A stretch of 29,341 bases of DNA from Hypsibius dujardini (Eukaryota > Tardigrada > Eutardigrada > Parachela > Hypsibiidae). Positions 21,056 to 29,341 of the stretch are shown here, one piece after another; position 1 is the first letter of the stretch; the number at the start of each line of letters is the position of its first letter. Below the pieces are notes generated by a model. That model made no database searches. It had not been told where the DNA came from and saw nothing but the letters and a program-made list of their open reading frames with translations. A program made the position numbers and the translations under genes. The stretch lies in contig LRSR01002716.1 of the NCBI GenBank assembly GCA_001579985.1, forward strand, positions 1-29,341, in the 5' to 3' direction.

Positions 21056-23233
21056 ATGGAGCAAGCTTCGTTGAGCCTTCAATCCGTCCAGGCCGTCTGC
21101 GATAACGCCACCGTCAATCTATACTCTGCGGCCGCGGGTTTTCAGACCAACGGAAACCTCCTCATATCCCCGTTAAGTATTGTCTATGCATCGCTACTCC
21201 TCTACCTGGGATCCCAGGGGGAAACTCGACGCAACCTCGACAATGCTCTTCACTTTTCCGACCGTTTAGGGCCCGTCAATGTTACCCCAGCTTTTTCCGA
21301 AGCACTTGCCCTTCTAAAAGTTCCAGCATCTCTCGCCGCAGTCTCTAATGCCACGAAAACGACCGCCACTACGAGAACTGTTAGAGCCCGGCACCAAAAA
21401 GTACTCCCAGGTTAGTGCAGTTGTTTGAACTCGTTTTTACATGGTAGTAAGATAAAAGGGATGCATTTTATGCCTCGTTAAACATCTTTTCATGTTAAAG
21501 GAAGGATATTTGATTTTATCTAAAATAGCGGTAAAGTCCTAAATCCATATTTGTTGCACAATACACAAGAGACGTTATTTAAAATATTACTAAACTGTAA
21601 TTTACTTTTGAATCAAAAGGAATGTGATAAAAGTGTGGAAAAACGGTTTTTCATGCTAAACTTGTTGCGTTATTCAGCATAGCAGTTAGGTAAAAATCAA
21701 TATGTTTTAACATAGTAATAAGGTTAGTGTTTTATATATAAGACATTGTAGCAAAAATGAGTAGGATATAAATTATTTGTTAAAGAAAACATACAAGGTA
21801 CATGTTAAATGATGAAAGATGCGCATTTTCATTTTAAGCGATATACAATTTTATTGTATTTAAAATATAGTAGGCCGATTAAGTCAATATTTAATGTGCA
21901 ATATACAATACGGCCCAATTAAAGTGCTCAAGGGTGGCCTATCTTTTCAAAAAATAAATGTCTGGTATTCAGTAATTTTCTCAATAACATTTTATGTCAT
22001 GTTTTATTTAAATTGTAATACGCCATTACAGGTGGTCCAGAGGATTCGCCCAGTTTTCAACTGGCTCTCGCTAACGGCGTTTTCGTGGAAGAATCCTACG
22101 CCCTAGATCCGAATTATCTGAGCAACGTTACGAAATTCCTCCGTGCCTCAGTCGTTCCGGAAAAGTTTGTGAAAGACTCGGAAGCCTCTCGAAAGGACAT
22201 CAACAATTGGGTTGACGCCCGGACCGGCGGAAAAATTAAGGACATCCTCCCGACGGGCTCGGTGGATGTCTCAACGAAAGCCGTTCTCGTCAACGCTGTT
22301 TATTTCAAGTCCAGCTGGGAGACAGCCTTCAAGACAACCCAGACAAAAAAAGGAGACTTTAATCTGCTGACTGCTGGACGGAAAGTGAGTGTTGATTATA
22401 TGCGCCAGACCAAAGCATTTACATATACGGAGGATCTTCAGTTGGGGCTGCAGTACCTGGAGCTACCGTATGCCGATTATGAGGCGTCTTTGTTGGTCTT
22501 GTTGCCGCGGAAAACAGCTGGCCTGCGAGACTTGGAGAAGGCTTTGTCGGCGGACCTGTTAGGCAGGTTGGCGGGCGATGCGGACGACTCGCAGATCATT
22601 AACGTAACGCTGCCGCGATTTAAGACCGGGAGCGCGTTTGACTTGACACGGTTACTGCAGAAAATTGGTGTGAATGATGTGTTTACCATGAACGCTGACC
22701 TGTCGGGAATGGCGCCGGAAGGTGATCTGTTGGTGTCGTCGGCTGTACACAAGACCTTTATAGGTAAGACACTTCGACTGCATACTGACATCCTGAGGCT
22801 TTTTTCCTTCTTATAGTCTTTTGTGTAAACCAGGCCTAAACTTTTTGAGAAGCCTCACCCGTGATCTTTTTGTCTGTTCTTTCCTGCCAGTCGTCTGTCT
22901 GTCTTTTTTTTGCCATCCTCTAGACTTATCTACCCATAAACTGCCTGACCCAAGCTGTGATTGATTATTTTAAGTGGCTGTATGCCAATTTGAAGCGTCT
23001 CAAAGTTGTTCCGAATACAAAGAAGATTTAACTTTCTGCTTCCAGACGTGAACGAAAAAGGCACAGAAGCAGCCGCGGCATCCGCTCTGGTCATCTCCAC
23101 AAAAATGGCGATGGTCCAAATGAAGCCGCTTGTCCCGCCAATCTCTTTCAACGTCGACCACCCCTTCGTGTACGCCATCCGTCACAATCCAACCCGGTTA
23201 ATTGTTTTCATTGGTCGAGTAGAGACATTCTAA
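21056..23233 (+). CDS. Inhibitory-type serpin, probably intracellular
   Basis: Exons 21056-21410, 22032-22763 and 23046-23233 total 425 codons (424 aa), with phase-1 junctions at both introns. Serpins trap serine or cysteine proteases by insertion of a cleaved reactive-centre loop. Seen: helix B signature ISPLSIVYASLLLYLG, the breach/shutter motif VNAVYFKSSWETAF, the INNWVDARTGGKI segment, LPRFKT, and the C-terminal signature DHPFVYAIRHNPTRLIVFIG. The hinge EKGTEAAAAS (366-375) has the small residues needed for loop insertion, so it should be inhibitory. Counting 17 residues from Glu366 puts P1 at Lys382 and P1' at Met383, suggesting a trypsin-like target. The N terminus (MEQASLSL) lacks a signal peptide and the C terminus lacks a KDEL-type signal. 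A Thr/Ala/Arg-rich insert lies after helix C/D at the end of exon 1. An upstream leader exon cannot be excluded. Confidence 0.95.
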
Positions 23234-23239
23234 AATAAA
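23234..23239 (+). promoter_or_regulatory. Polyadenylation signal directly after the serpin stop
   Basis: AATAAA begins one base after the TAA codon, implying a 3' UTR of only a few tens of bases and leaving about 225 bp before the convergent gene's stop. Confidence 0.55.
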
Positions 23240-23463
23240 TCTCTATTTTTTCATCCTTGCATTTCCATATTTTCGGTTCTGCGAACTTTTAAATTCAGCC
23301 CAGGAGGCCAAACTATTTCTGCGTATAAAGTCGTGGGTTAAGATATAGATGGAACACAGGTCAAACAGTAAAAAATAAATATCTTAACATCCCTTAGTTT
23401 CCTAATTCGCGGTATGTGATACAAATTGATAATGCTATTGGCACAAAAATGAAGGCTGAGACA

Positions 23464-24159
23464 CTACCCATAGTAAGACGACGAACCGTAACCGGAGGAT
23501 AGTCCGCCTCCATACCCGCCGTACCCGAGTCCTCCGCCAATGCCGCCCAGTTGAGTGCCGTATCCCAATCCCCCGCCATAACCGCCGCCAATGCCTCCGA
23601 TTCCGCCCAGTCCGATACCCGAGGAGAGGCCTCCGTATCCCCCATAGAGGTTACTTCCATACCCGGAAGAGAGTCCACCCAATCCGCCTCCATACCCTCC
23701 ATACAGCCCGGAAGAGATTCCACCAATCCCTCCAATCCCGCTAATCCCACCCAGGCCTCCGTATCCCCCTCCTAGACCGCCGATCCCTCCGAGACCCAAT
23801 CCGGAAGACAGTCCACCGCTGTACCCCAGTCCCGAGGAGAGTCCACCTAGTCCGAGGGAGCTTCCGTATCCGCCATAGCCACCCAGGCCGGAAGAAAGTC
23901 CTCCGTAGCTGCCGTAGCCGCCGATTCCGAGACTGCTTCCGTAGCCGAGGCCGCTTTGAAGGCCGCCTCCGTAGCCTCCGTAGCTGCCGTAGCCGCCGAG
24001 ACCGCCAAGACTACTGAGACCGACGGAGCCGTAGTTGGAGTAGCCGCCGTACTGGCGTGTCTGTACCTGACGGCTTGACGGTCCGGCTGAGGCTGGGTCG
24101 ATCAGGTTGAGTGCCAGGCTGAGCGAGGCCAGTGTGAGAAGGGTCTGTCTGAGGACCAT
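23464..24159 (-). CDS. Secreted Gly/Tyr-rich structural-type protein
   Basis: One uninterrupted ATG-to-TAG frame of 231 residues. Residues 1-25 form a signal peptide (hydrophobic LLTLASLSLALNL, likely cleavage after Ala-Ser-Ala). After a short basic segment (SSRQVQTRQ) the rest is almost only Gly, Tyr, Ser, Leu and Ile in irregular modules: GGYGSYGG, GGLSSG(L/Y/I)G about six times, and GGIGG. The last residues are Ser/Tyr-rich before a final Gly. Such proteins form cross-linked extracellular material; trematode eggshell proteins, mollusc shematrins, silk-like and adhesive proteins look like this, and Gly-rich antimicrobial peptides are another possibility. Tyrosines could be oxidised to DOPA. 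It converges with the serpin, with 230 bp between stop codons. The family cannot be decided from composition. Confidence 0.8.
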   Translation of the reverse strand: MVLRQTLLTLASLSLALNLIDPASAGPSSRQVQTRQYGGYSNYGSVGLSSLGGLGGYGSYGGYGGGLQSGLGYGSSLGIGGYGSYGGLSSGLGGYGGYGSSLGLGGLSSGLGYSGGLSSGLGLGGIGGLGGGYGGLGGISGIGGIGGISSGLYGGYGGGLGGLSSGYGSNLYGGYGGLSSGIGLGGIGGIGGGYGGGLGYGTQLGGIGGGLGYGGYGGGLSSGYGSSSYYG

Positions 24160-24946
24160 GGCAAGGGTTGTCTGTTCGACGGTAATTCCGCAGCGAGAAC
24201 GGGCCGTTTTAATTGTCTGAACAATTTTTGAGGTGGGAAAAATGTGTATGCAATACTGTCGGTTCAGGAGATATGCTTCCTTTCGACGGTTGGGCCGACG
24301 ATTAAATACATCGGAAATTTGTGGTTGCTTAATTGAGAGGCTTCCTTTTGTTTCAGCCGGTCTAAGGATCTGTGCTCTAACTCGGCTAGTTCCGCTATGG
24401 TCATCATCAGGTCCATGTCATATTTAGGTGATGTGTTGCGTTGGTAGTGTGTGTGTGTTTTGTATCTATTGTCCATCTTATTAATTAAAGCACACGTCGT
24501 GGGTGCGAAGCCCTTTCAACTCCGGCACGCGAACGGCTTAACTGATCATTACAAGCAAGGCTTGTTTTTTATGGTTATTGTGAGACTGGCTGGCTATTGA
24601 TTTGCTGTGAGGATGCAAGACAAAGGAGGTTATACCTACCCCGGTTATCATGCGTCTGTGCTGTTGGTGTACCGGTTTCATTTTAACTCTCTTGAGTACC
24701 AGACAGCATACACTTCCTAGAGTTACCGGTTGTATTCCATTTCCCGAGCAAATTTTGGACTGTTTCGTGCAAGTTTTTTTCTTTGATATTTTCAGAGCAT
24801 CTAGATTTGTGTTTGAAAAATATTTTTTGTAAAAATCATTTCAAGAAGGGAGAAATTCACTTGGCACCACCTTGCTAACACTTTCGAAACTAGTATAGTA
24901 GCGCGCGCAGTGTTCACAAAATTTTTCGTTCTGCCACAAAAAAATG
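24160..24946. other. Upstream region of the Gly-rich gene
   Basis: It should hold the promoter of the minus-strand Gly/Tyr-rich gene. A 70-codon minus frame at 24264-24476 has a protein-like middle (IAELAELEHRSLDRLKQKE), but no start context, splice sites or family match convinced me; it may be a decayed element fragment. Nothing else is supported. Confidence 0.35.
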
Positions 24947-25810
24947 GGTTTAAGACTAACAAGGGAACAATCACCAGTGCGAATCTCCGATCTTGACCAA
25001 ACTTTTTTCTTGAATACCATGTCCCCTAACAGGATTAAAAAAAATATGACTCGTGGCAAAGAGTTCCCCGTTCAACGGGGAGAAATTCGGAAAGATCTCA
25101 ATTGGCGCACGTACATTGCAATAGTCCTGAGCGCTTGATTGAATGATTGAATAAGCGCTTGATTGACGGTACGTAACGGCACGTACAAAAACATGTGCTG
25201 CGCTGTGCGTGTGTGCTGTGCGTGTGTGCTGTGCTGGTTGTATACTCAAGTACAATGCAGTTCAGTACTACTGCAGTATTTTTCGGACAATTTTTTAACA
25301 AACTTGGACAAAAAACAAAACAATTTTTAGAGTAGCTAAAGCCAGATTTTAATATAAGAAATATAGATGCTCTTTTTGGGAACAATCAGGCAAAACACGC
25401 ATATTTTTATTTCTTATATTAAAATCTGGCCTTAGCTACTTCAAAAATTGTTGTTGTTTGTCCAATTTTGTTAAACAAAATTGTCCAAAAAATACTTTAT
25501 TACTACTGAACTGCTTTGTACTTGAGTACGCAACCAGCATAGCACACACGCACAGCACATGTTTTTGTACGTGTCGTTACGTGCCGTCAATCAAGCGCTT
25601 ATTCAATCATTCAATCAAGCGCTCGACTATTGCAATGTACTTGCGCCAATTGTGATCTTCCCGAATTTCTCCCCGTTGAACGGGGAACTCTTTGCCGCGA
25701 GTCATATTTTTTAAAATCATTTTAGGGGACATTGTATTCAAAAAACAAAGTTTGGTCACAATCGGAGATTTGCACTGGTGATCGTTCCCTTGTAAGTGGT
25801 CCTAAGTCAA
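24947..25810. mobile_element. Foldback element 2: long hairpin with ~420-nt arms and ~28-nt loop
   Basis: Left arm 24947-25370 and right arm 25399-25810 are reverse complements along almost their whole length. I estimate close to 90% identity by eye. Shared words include agggaac-atcaccagtgc, atgactcg, caaagagttccccgttcaac, gcgcttgattgaatgattg, acgtacaaaaacatgtg, actcaagtaca and ccagattttaatataag. The left arm has one extra gtgcgtgtgtgct unit. Only about 28 nt separate the arms. No transposase frame is visible. Confidence 0.85.
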
Positions 25811-26264
25811 ATACAATTGAAATTTCGGAATTGGGAGTTGCAAGAGCAGAATGATCATTTTGTAACCATTATGAATCAGTTGTGACGCTGCCCAATGATT
25901 CTGCATGTGGTTACTTAGTACCGGTAACAATCAAATCAAATAATCAATCGTAGCGCCCAAAAGAAAGTCAATAGGGCAGGGAATTCCATGCCTCCTCCAA
26001 TTTCGCTACGAAATGGCTTCTTCCCTATGAAATTAAAAAGAAAACATGAGTTTCCTTCAAATATTCCTAAAAATTGTGAAATGTAAGAGAAAGTAAAAAA
26101 GTCAAGTGAGTCAATCGAAAAGCAAGATTGTAACAGCAAGACCAGCAAATTGGTTGATTGAACGCATATTAGAGATATTTCCAATGATTCGTATGCAACG
26201 AATGCCGATTCATTCGGCAGCTTCCCTAATCTACAGTAGCAATGTTTTACTAAACCCGGTACTA

Positions 26265-26320
26265 CCCGTATAATCTAAACACATGTCCATCAGAGAGTTA
26301 ACCAATATGGATTATACGGG
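26265..26320. repeat. Short hairpin with perfect 11-bp stem
   Basis: CCCGTATAATC (26265-26275) pairs exactly with GATTATACGGG (26310-26320) across a 34-nt loop. Nearby copies of cccgta(a) suggest a decayed repeat unit rather than a gene element. Confidence 0.6.
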
Positions 26321-26486
26321 GGTTGAATAATTTGCCCGTAACCCGTAATGAAGTGTACTTGTGCGGCATAAAACTTCTCAGTTTAATAATAAAACATAAT
26401 TTTCTTTCGATTTAAGGCTTGACATAATAAAAGTGTTTACGTATACGTGGCACAATATCCATCTGTACAATAACTCGTTTACACTA

Positions 26487-26690
26487 ATTTGTCGTCAAAT
26501 AACGACATGGGGACCTCCGAATTTTCACACAAAGACGGTTTGACCGATTTTATGAAACTCACTTGGTATGTTATGTGAAAATGAGATTATGGTTTGGTCA
26601 TTTGCCACTTGACCAATGTCCAGCAAAAATTGCCAAAGTTAACTATTTTTCACTTTTTTTTGGGGGAAAAGGTCTCGGCAGGCCGTGAGC
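26487..26690. repeat. Interspersed repeat family A, copy 2
   Basis: Same-orientation diverged copy of 10222-10446, sharing its ordered words from gtcgtcaaat through gacctccgaattttcac to aaggtctcg. About 20 nt shorter overall through internal indels. Confidence 0.65.
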
Positions 26691-27446
26691 TAGCGAAAAT
26701 TTCGAAAAATATGCGGTTTCTTTCCATCCACCAATTTGACCATCTATAGTCTCTAAAATATGTATCTAGTCGGATTGTTGACTGACAAGGGCAAGAATGT
26801 GTCCTTAACAGTTTAAATGTCGAAGGGGAAAAAGTTTCTTATGGGGGACAATTTCGAGAATTTTCGTTTGTCATAGAATCTGGTCGCGGTTAAATGTCTC
26901 CGTCGGAAATTATTTGTCTTTGGATTGTCAAATTTGTCCTAAAATAAGAGTGGCATTCTTTTTTTCTAGAAGAACTACCACAGAAACTGAATTTTTGTCC
27001 TGGAAGAAATTTAGGCGGATATACATTTTTAACAAGAGCTGAGTTTAAAAACTTTGCTTCAGTTTTTGCATACATATACTTTACGCACATTACGTTTGTT
27101 GCACACCAACAGTGCCTGTACATGTGCATGCCACACATTCATTTGATTGCCAATCGATTGGTTTTTCTGCAGAGGTTTGGGAACTGAATCTTGCTTTATC
27201 AGGCATAGCAAACTTTAGTTACTAATGTTTTTTTTGGGAAATGATGATGCCACTTAAATCATAGTTCATCGCATTTTGAAACCATTTCGAATTCATTTCG
27301 AATGACTGTTTGTTTCTATGGTAAAGCGAATGAACACTTGCAGTTGGTACACCAATCTCACAATAGTTTCGCTCGTAAAGTTGGCGAGTTGCGGCTGTCT
27401 TTTCACACCTCAGTCAAAGCTCAATCTTTGGTGGGGAGATCATGAC

Positions 27447-27597
27447 GTACTTTAGTGCTACAATTAAAACGGTCGGTTAAGCTCCGCCTCCGTCACAAGC
27501 GCTTCTGTTATGAGTTGGCACTCAGCCAAGACGCACAGGCTGAGTGCGCTGCCCGCGGGTGTAAAAACCGACCATTATAATCGTGGCACTACAGTAC
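27447..27597. mobile_element. Small terminal-inverted-repeat element with an inner stem-loop
   Basis: Imperfect terminal inverted repeats of about 33 nt (27447-27479 and 27563-27597) share tactttagtgctac / gtactgtagtgccac, then aacggtcggtt / aatggtcggtt. Inside, GCACTCAGCC (27518-27527) pairs perfectly with GGCTGAGTGC (27538-27547) over a 10-nt loop. Size and structure suit a MITE-like element. A clear target-site duplication was not identified. Confidence 0.6.
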
Positions 27598-28618
27598 TAT
27601 ATGAAGCAGTATGCCTTGGCGTGCTTCGAAATAATAAACACATAATTGAAAATGTTTTGTAGGCATGTGAGGTCATTTTACACAATCACTTTCAAATGTT
27701 TTCATCATCACCCGTCCGCCCGATAGTAAAAACGAATCACGTTTTCATGTGTAACACAATTAAACACAATTAATTAAGCATTTAAACAAATAAGTTTATA
27801 TAAAACGTATATGTTGAATTTGCATAATTTGGCGAGCCAGCTATTTTTTAATTATTCTTTCCCTCCGATTTAGTGTGATATGGGACAATCATCTGTAGGA
27901 TGGAACAGTGTCCGCGATAGTGTAGCAATCTTTTGTTGTAATGTTTTTCAGTTGAACTACTTAATGCACTCATAATCTCTTGATTGGTTCACCATGTTAC
28001 GTGGGAGGATGGATTGCTTTGCAAATTGTAACCACGTTTTGCTGGAGGGAATAATTCAGGCTAAATCCCTGTGCAAAATCGAGGCATGCATGTCTCTGTA
28101 GGAAATCCAAGTAATAATGACGAGAGTGCGGCGGTTCTCAACGTTTGCCATCATTATACAAAATGTATCAAAAAAATTTTGATGAACGAATTTGAGCAAG
28201 TAATCAGCCAGAGCTATCAAGGAACCCGATCAGTGAATTCCGGAAATTTGCTGATCCCATTGGGAGGAGCTGTAAGGCAGCCGGGCTGCCAATAATCGAA
28301 AAATGCGAATAGACCAATCACAAGCCTTAATTTTGACACGTACGGCTCAACATTTCGCATGCTCTGTGATACCCTTTTTTGATATTCTTTCTTCAACAAA
28401 CATTTTGACAGACTTTATTGACGACCGCAGGGTCTCCAATATCATGTTGTGTACAATTTAAAATTATTGTATAATTAACTTATTTACAACTTAAGTAAGA
28501 AACGAACAGGCCGAGCCATCTGTCGATCTTTTTGTGTGGTGAACTTACACCTGGAAATATGTACTGCCACTCGTGCGTGCAGGTTCAATTGGGGTGAAAC
28601 GGAGATATTGTTGCTCTA

Positions 28619-29065
28619 ATGAGGGAGACTATTCGCATTTACGTCCGCCTCAAGCCATTGGAGGGGCGTAAAAGTAGCTGCCACTACGAAACTTTCCAGG
28701 AATCCGAGAACCCATTGAACGACAACGCACAGACACACATTTTTCAATTAAGTATCCCGAAAGAAGCCGCGGACGGGCATGTCAACAATTCCAGGGAGCT
28801 ATTTCGCTTCCACTTTGACGGGGTATTGGAGAGTGGCATCAGTCAAACCGATGTTTTTGAGATTGTCGCGAAGCCAATTGTCGAACGGGTATTGGACGGC
28901 TATAACGGGACCCTATTTGCGTATGGTCAAACAGGAAGTGGCAAAACCTTTACCATCACGGGACATGGTGTGCAGGAGAAGGTTGCCACGACAAAAGGCA
29001 TCATTCCGAGGACCCTGGCGTATATTTTTGCACAGATTAATAACTCCGCCATTACAAATAATGAG
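28619..29065 (+). CDS. kif6: Kinesin-9 family motor (KIF6-like), first coding exon, partial
   Basis: The exon encodes the first 149 residues of a kinesin motor domain placed at the N terminus. It ends after a complete Glu codon at a gtaaaa donor (29066). Seen: the opening IRIYVRLKP strand; the kinesin-9 signature KEAADGHVNNSRELFRFHF (residues 48-66); AKPIVERVLDGYNGTLFAYG; the P-loop GQTGSGKT (103-110) followed by FTITG; and KGIIPRTLAYIF. The ADGxVNN motif and the GIIPRTL segment match KIF6/KIF9 better than other kinesins, and KIF6 best from memory. Kinesin-9 motors act in axonemes and ciliated cells. Switch I, switch II, neck and tail lie beyond the window. The motor starts directly at the ATG, as usual for KIF6. 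Confidence 0.92.
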
Positions 29066-29341
29066 GTAAAAACGTATTAATTTGAATTGTCATACAGACA
29101 TATTCGTGACACATGCACCTCTCGCTTTAAATATTACATCTGAATGAATTCTATAGCATGTGACGTGAATCAACGCATATTTATTTAATTTCTTTAAAGT
29201 GTGTTTCCTTAGTTTTCCTCTCTGACAAAACAACATATTTTTTTGCAAGACAATTTAAAGTTTCCCTTCTCGCAATTCAATCTCCATTTACAATATGATT
29301 TATCATTGGCACAGTCGTTAGCAGTTTCATATCGATATAAA
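29066..29341 (+). other. Start of first kinesin intron, running off the window
   Basis: AT-rich sequence after the gtaaaa donor. No acceptor followed by the expected next motor segment (the YLEIYNE region) is present, so the intron continues past the right edge. Confidence 0.7.

Larger units (their letters stand above)
25811..28618. other. Repeat-bearing spacer upstream of the kinesin
   Basis: Besides the hairpin, the repeat copy and the TIR element listed separately, this 2.8 kb is AT-rich and shows no exon with motif or splice support. The kinesin promoter and 5' UTR should lie in the last few hundred bases. Frames at 26890-27138 (-) and 28071-28295 (+) have no recognisable content. Confidence 0.4.

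Noticed and set aside
23394-23775. Alternative frames across the Gly-rich gene on both strands
   Set aside because: Frame-shifted shadows of a repetitive GC-rich coding sequence; only the frame with signal peptide and Gly/Tyr modules is coherent.
24264-24476. 70-codon minus frame with a helix-like middle
   Set aside because: No start context, splice sites or recognised family; might be a decayed element but not supportable as a gene.
24480-24545. tRNA-like sequence with gtgcgaagccc
   Set aside because: No cloverleaf with proper anticodon arm and TTC box could be drawn.
29210-29341. Possible second kinesin exon at the right edge
   Set aside because: The acceptor-like ttttttgcaag is followed by sequence that does not encode the expected motor segment in the needed phase.

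Overview
This is animal nuclear DNA. Genes are split by short to medium introns with GT..AG borders. The recognisable proteins are metazoan: a Cdh1/Fizzy-related APC/C activator, a CCDC180 homologue, an inhibitory-type serpin and a kinesin-9 (KIF6-like) motor. The proteins are diverged from vertebrate and insect versions, introns are full of degenerate TGTC/GACA tetranucleotide tracts, and one gene encodes a secreted Gly/Tyr-rich protein resembling structural eggshell, adhesive or shell-matrix proteins. I infer an invertebrate, perhaps a flatworm or other lophotrochozoan; the phylum is not proven by the sequence. I saw no bacterial genes, rRNA, tRNA or CRISPR array.

Layout. 514-734 (+): a two-exon gene for a 37-residue Lys/Pro/Glu/Ala-rich peptide. 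1411-2781 (-): a small secreted protein with two competing last exons. 3748-8533 (-): an eight-exon fizzy-related gene, complete from C-box to C-terminal IR tail (561 aa). 8534-10451: spacer with a C12 run beside the fzr start, a perfect 20-bp palindrome and interspersed repeats. 10452-19042 (-): a ten-exon CCDC180 gene (about 1,500 aa). 19043-21055: spacer with a large foldback repeat. 21056-23233 (+): a three-exon serpin (424 aa). 23464-24159 (-): the single-exon Gly/Tyr-rich secreted protein, convergent with the serpin. 24160-28618: a repeat-rich spacer with an 860-nt near-continuous hairpin, a small terminal-inverted-repeat element and a second copy of the repeat next to the CCDC180 stop. 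28619-29065 (+): first coding exon of a KIF6-type kinesin, running off the right edge.

The genes do not form an operon-like pathway. CCDC180 and KIF6 are both associated with cilia/flagella, fzr controls mitotic exit and G1, and the serpin and Gly-rich protein are a convergent pair only 230 bp apart. The most distinctive content outside genes is the dispersed repeats: two long foldback structures, a TTTAGT/ACTAAA palindromic family, and tetranucleotide tracts filling introns.

Exon models were built by hand from reading frame, splice-site consensus, phase agreement and remembered family motifs. No search or alignment program was run, so family assignments rest on recognised motifs.
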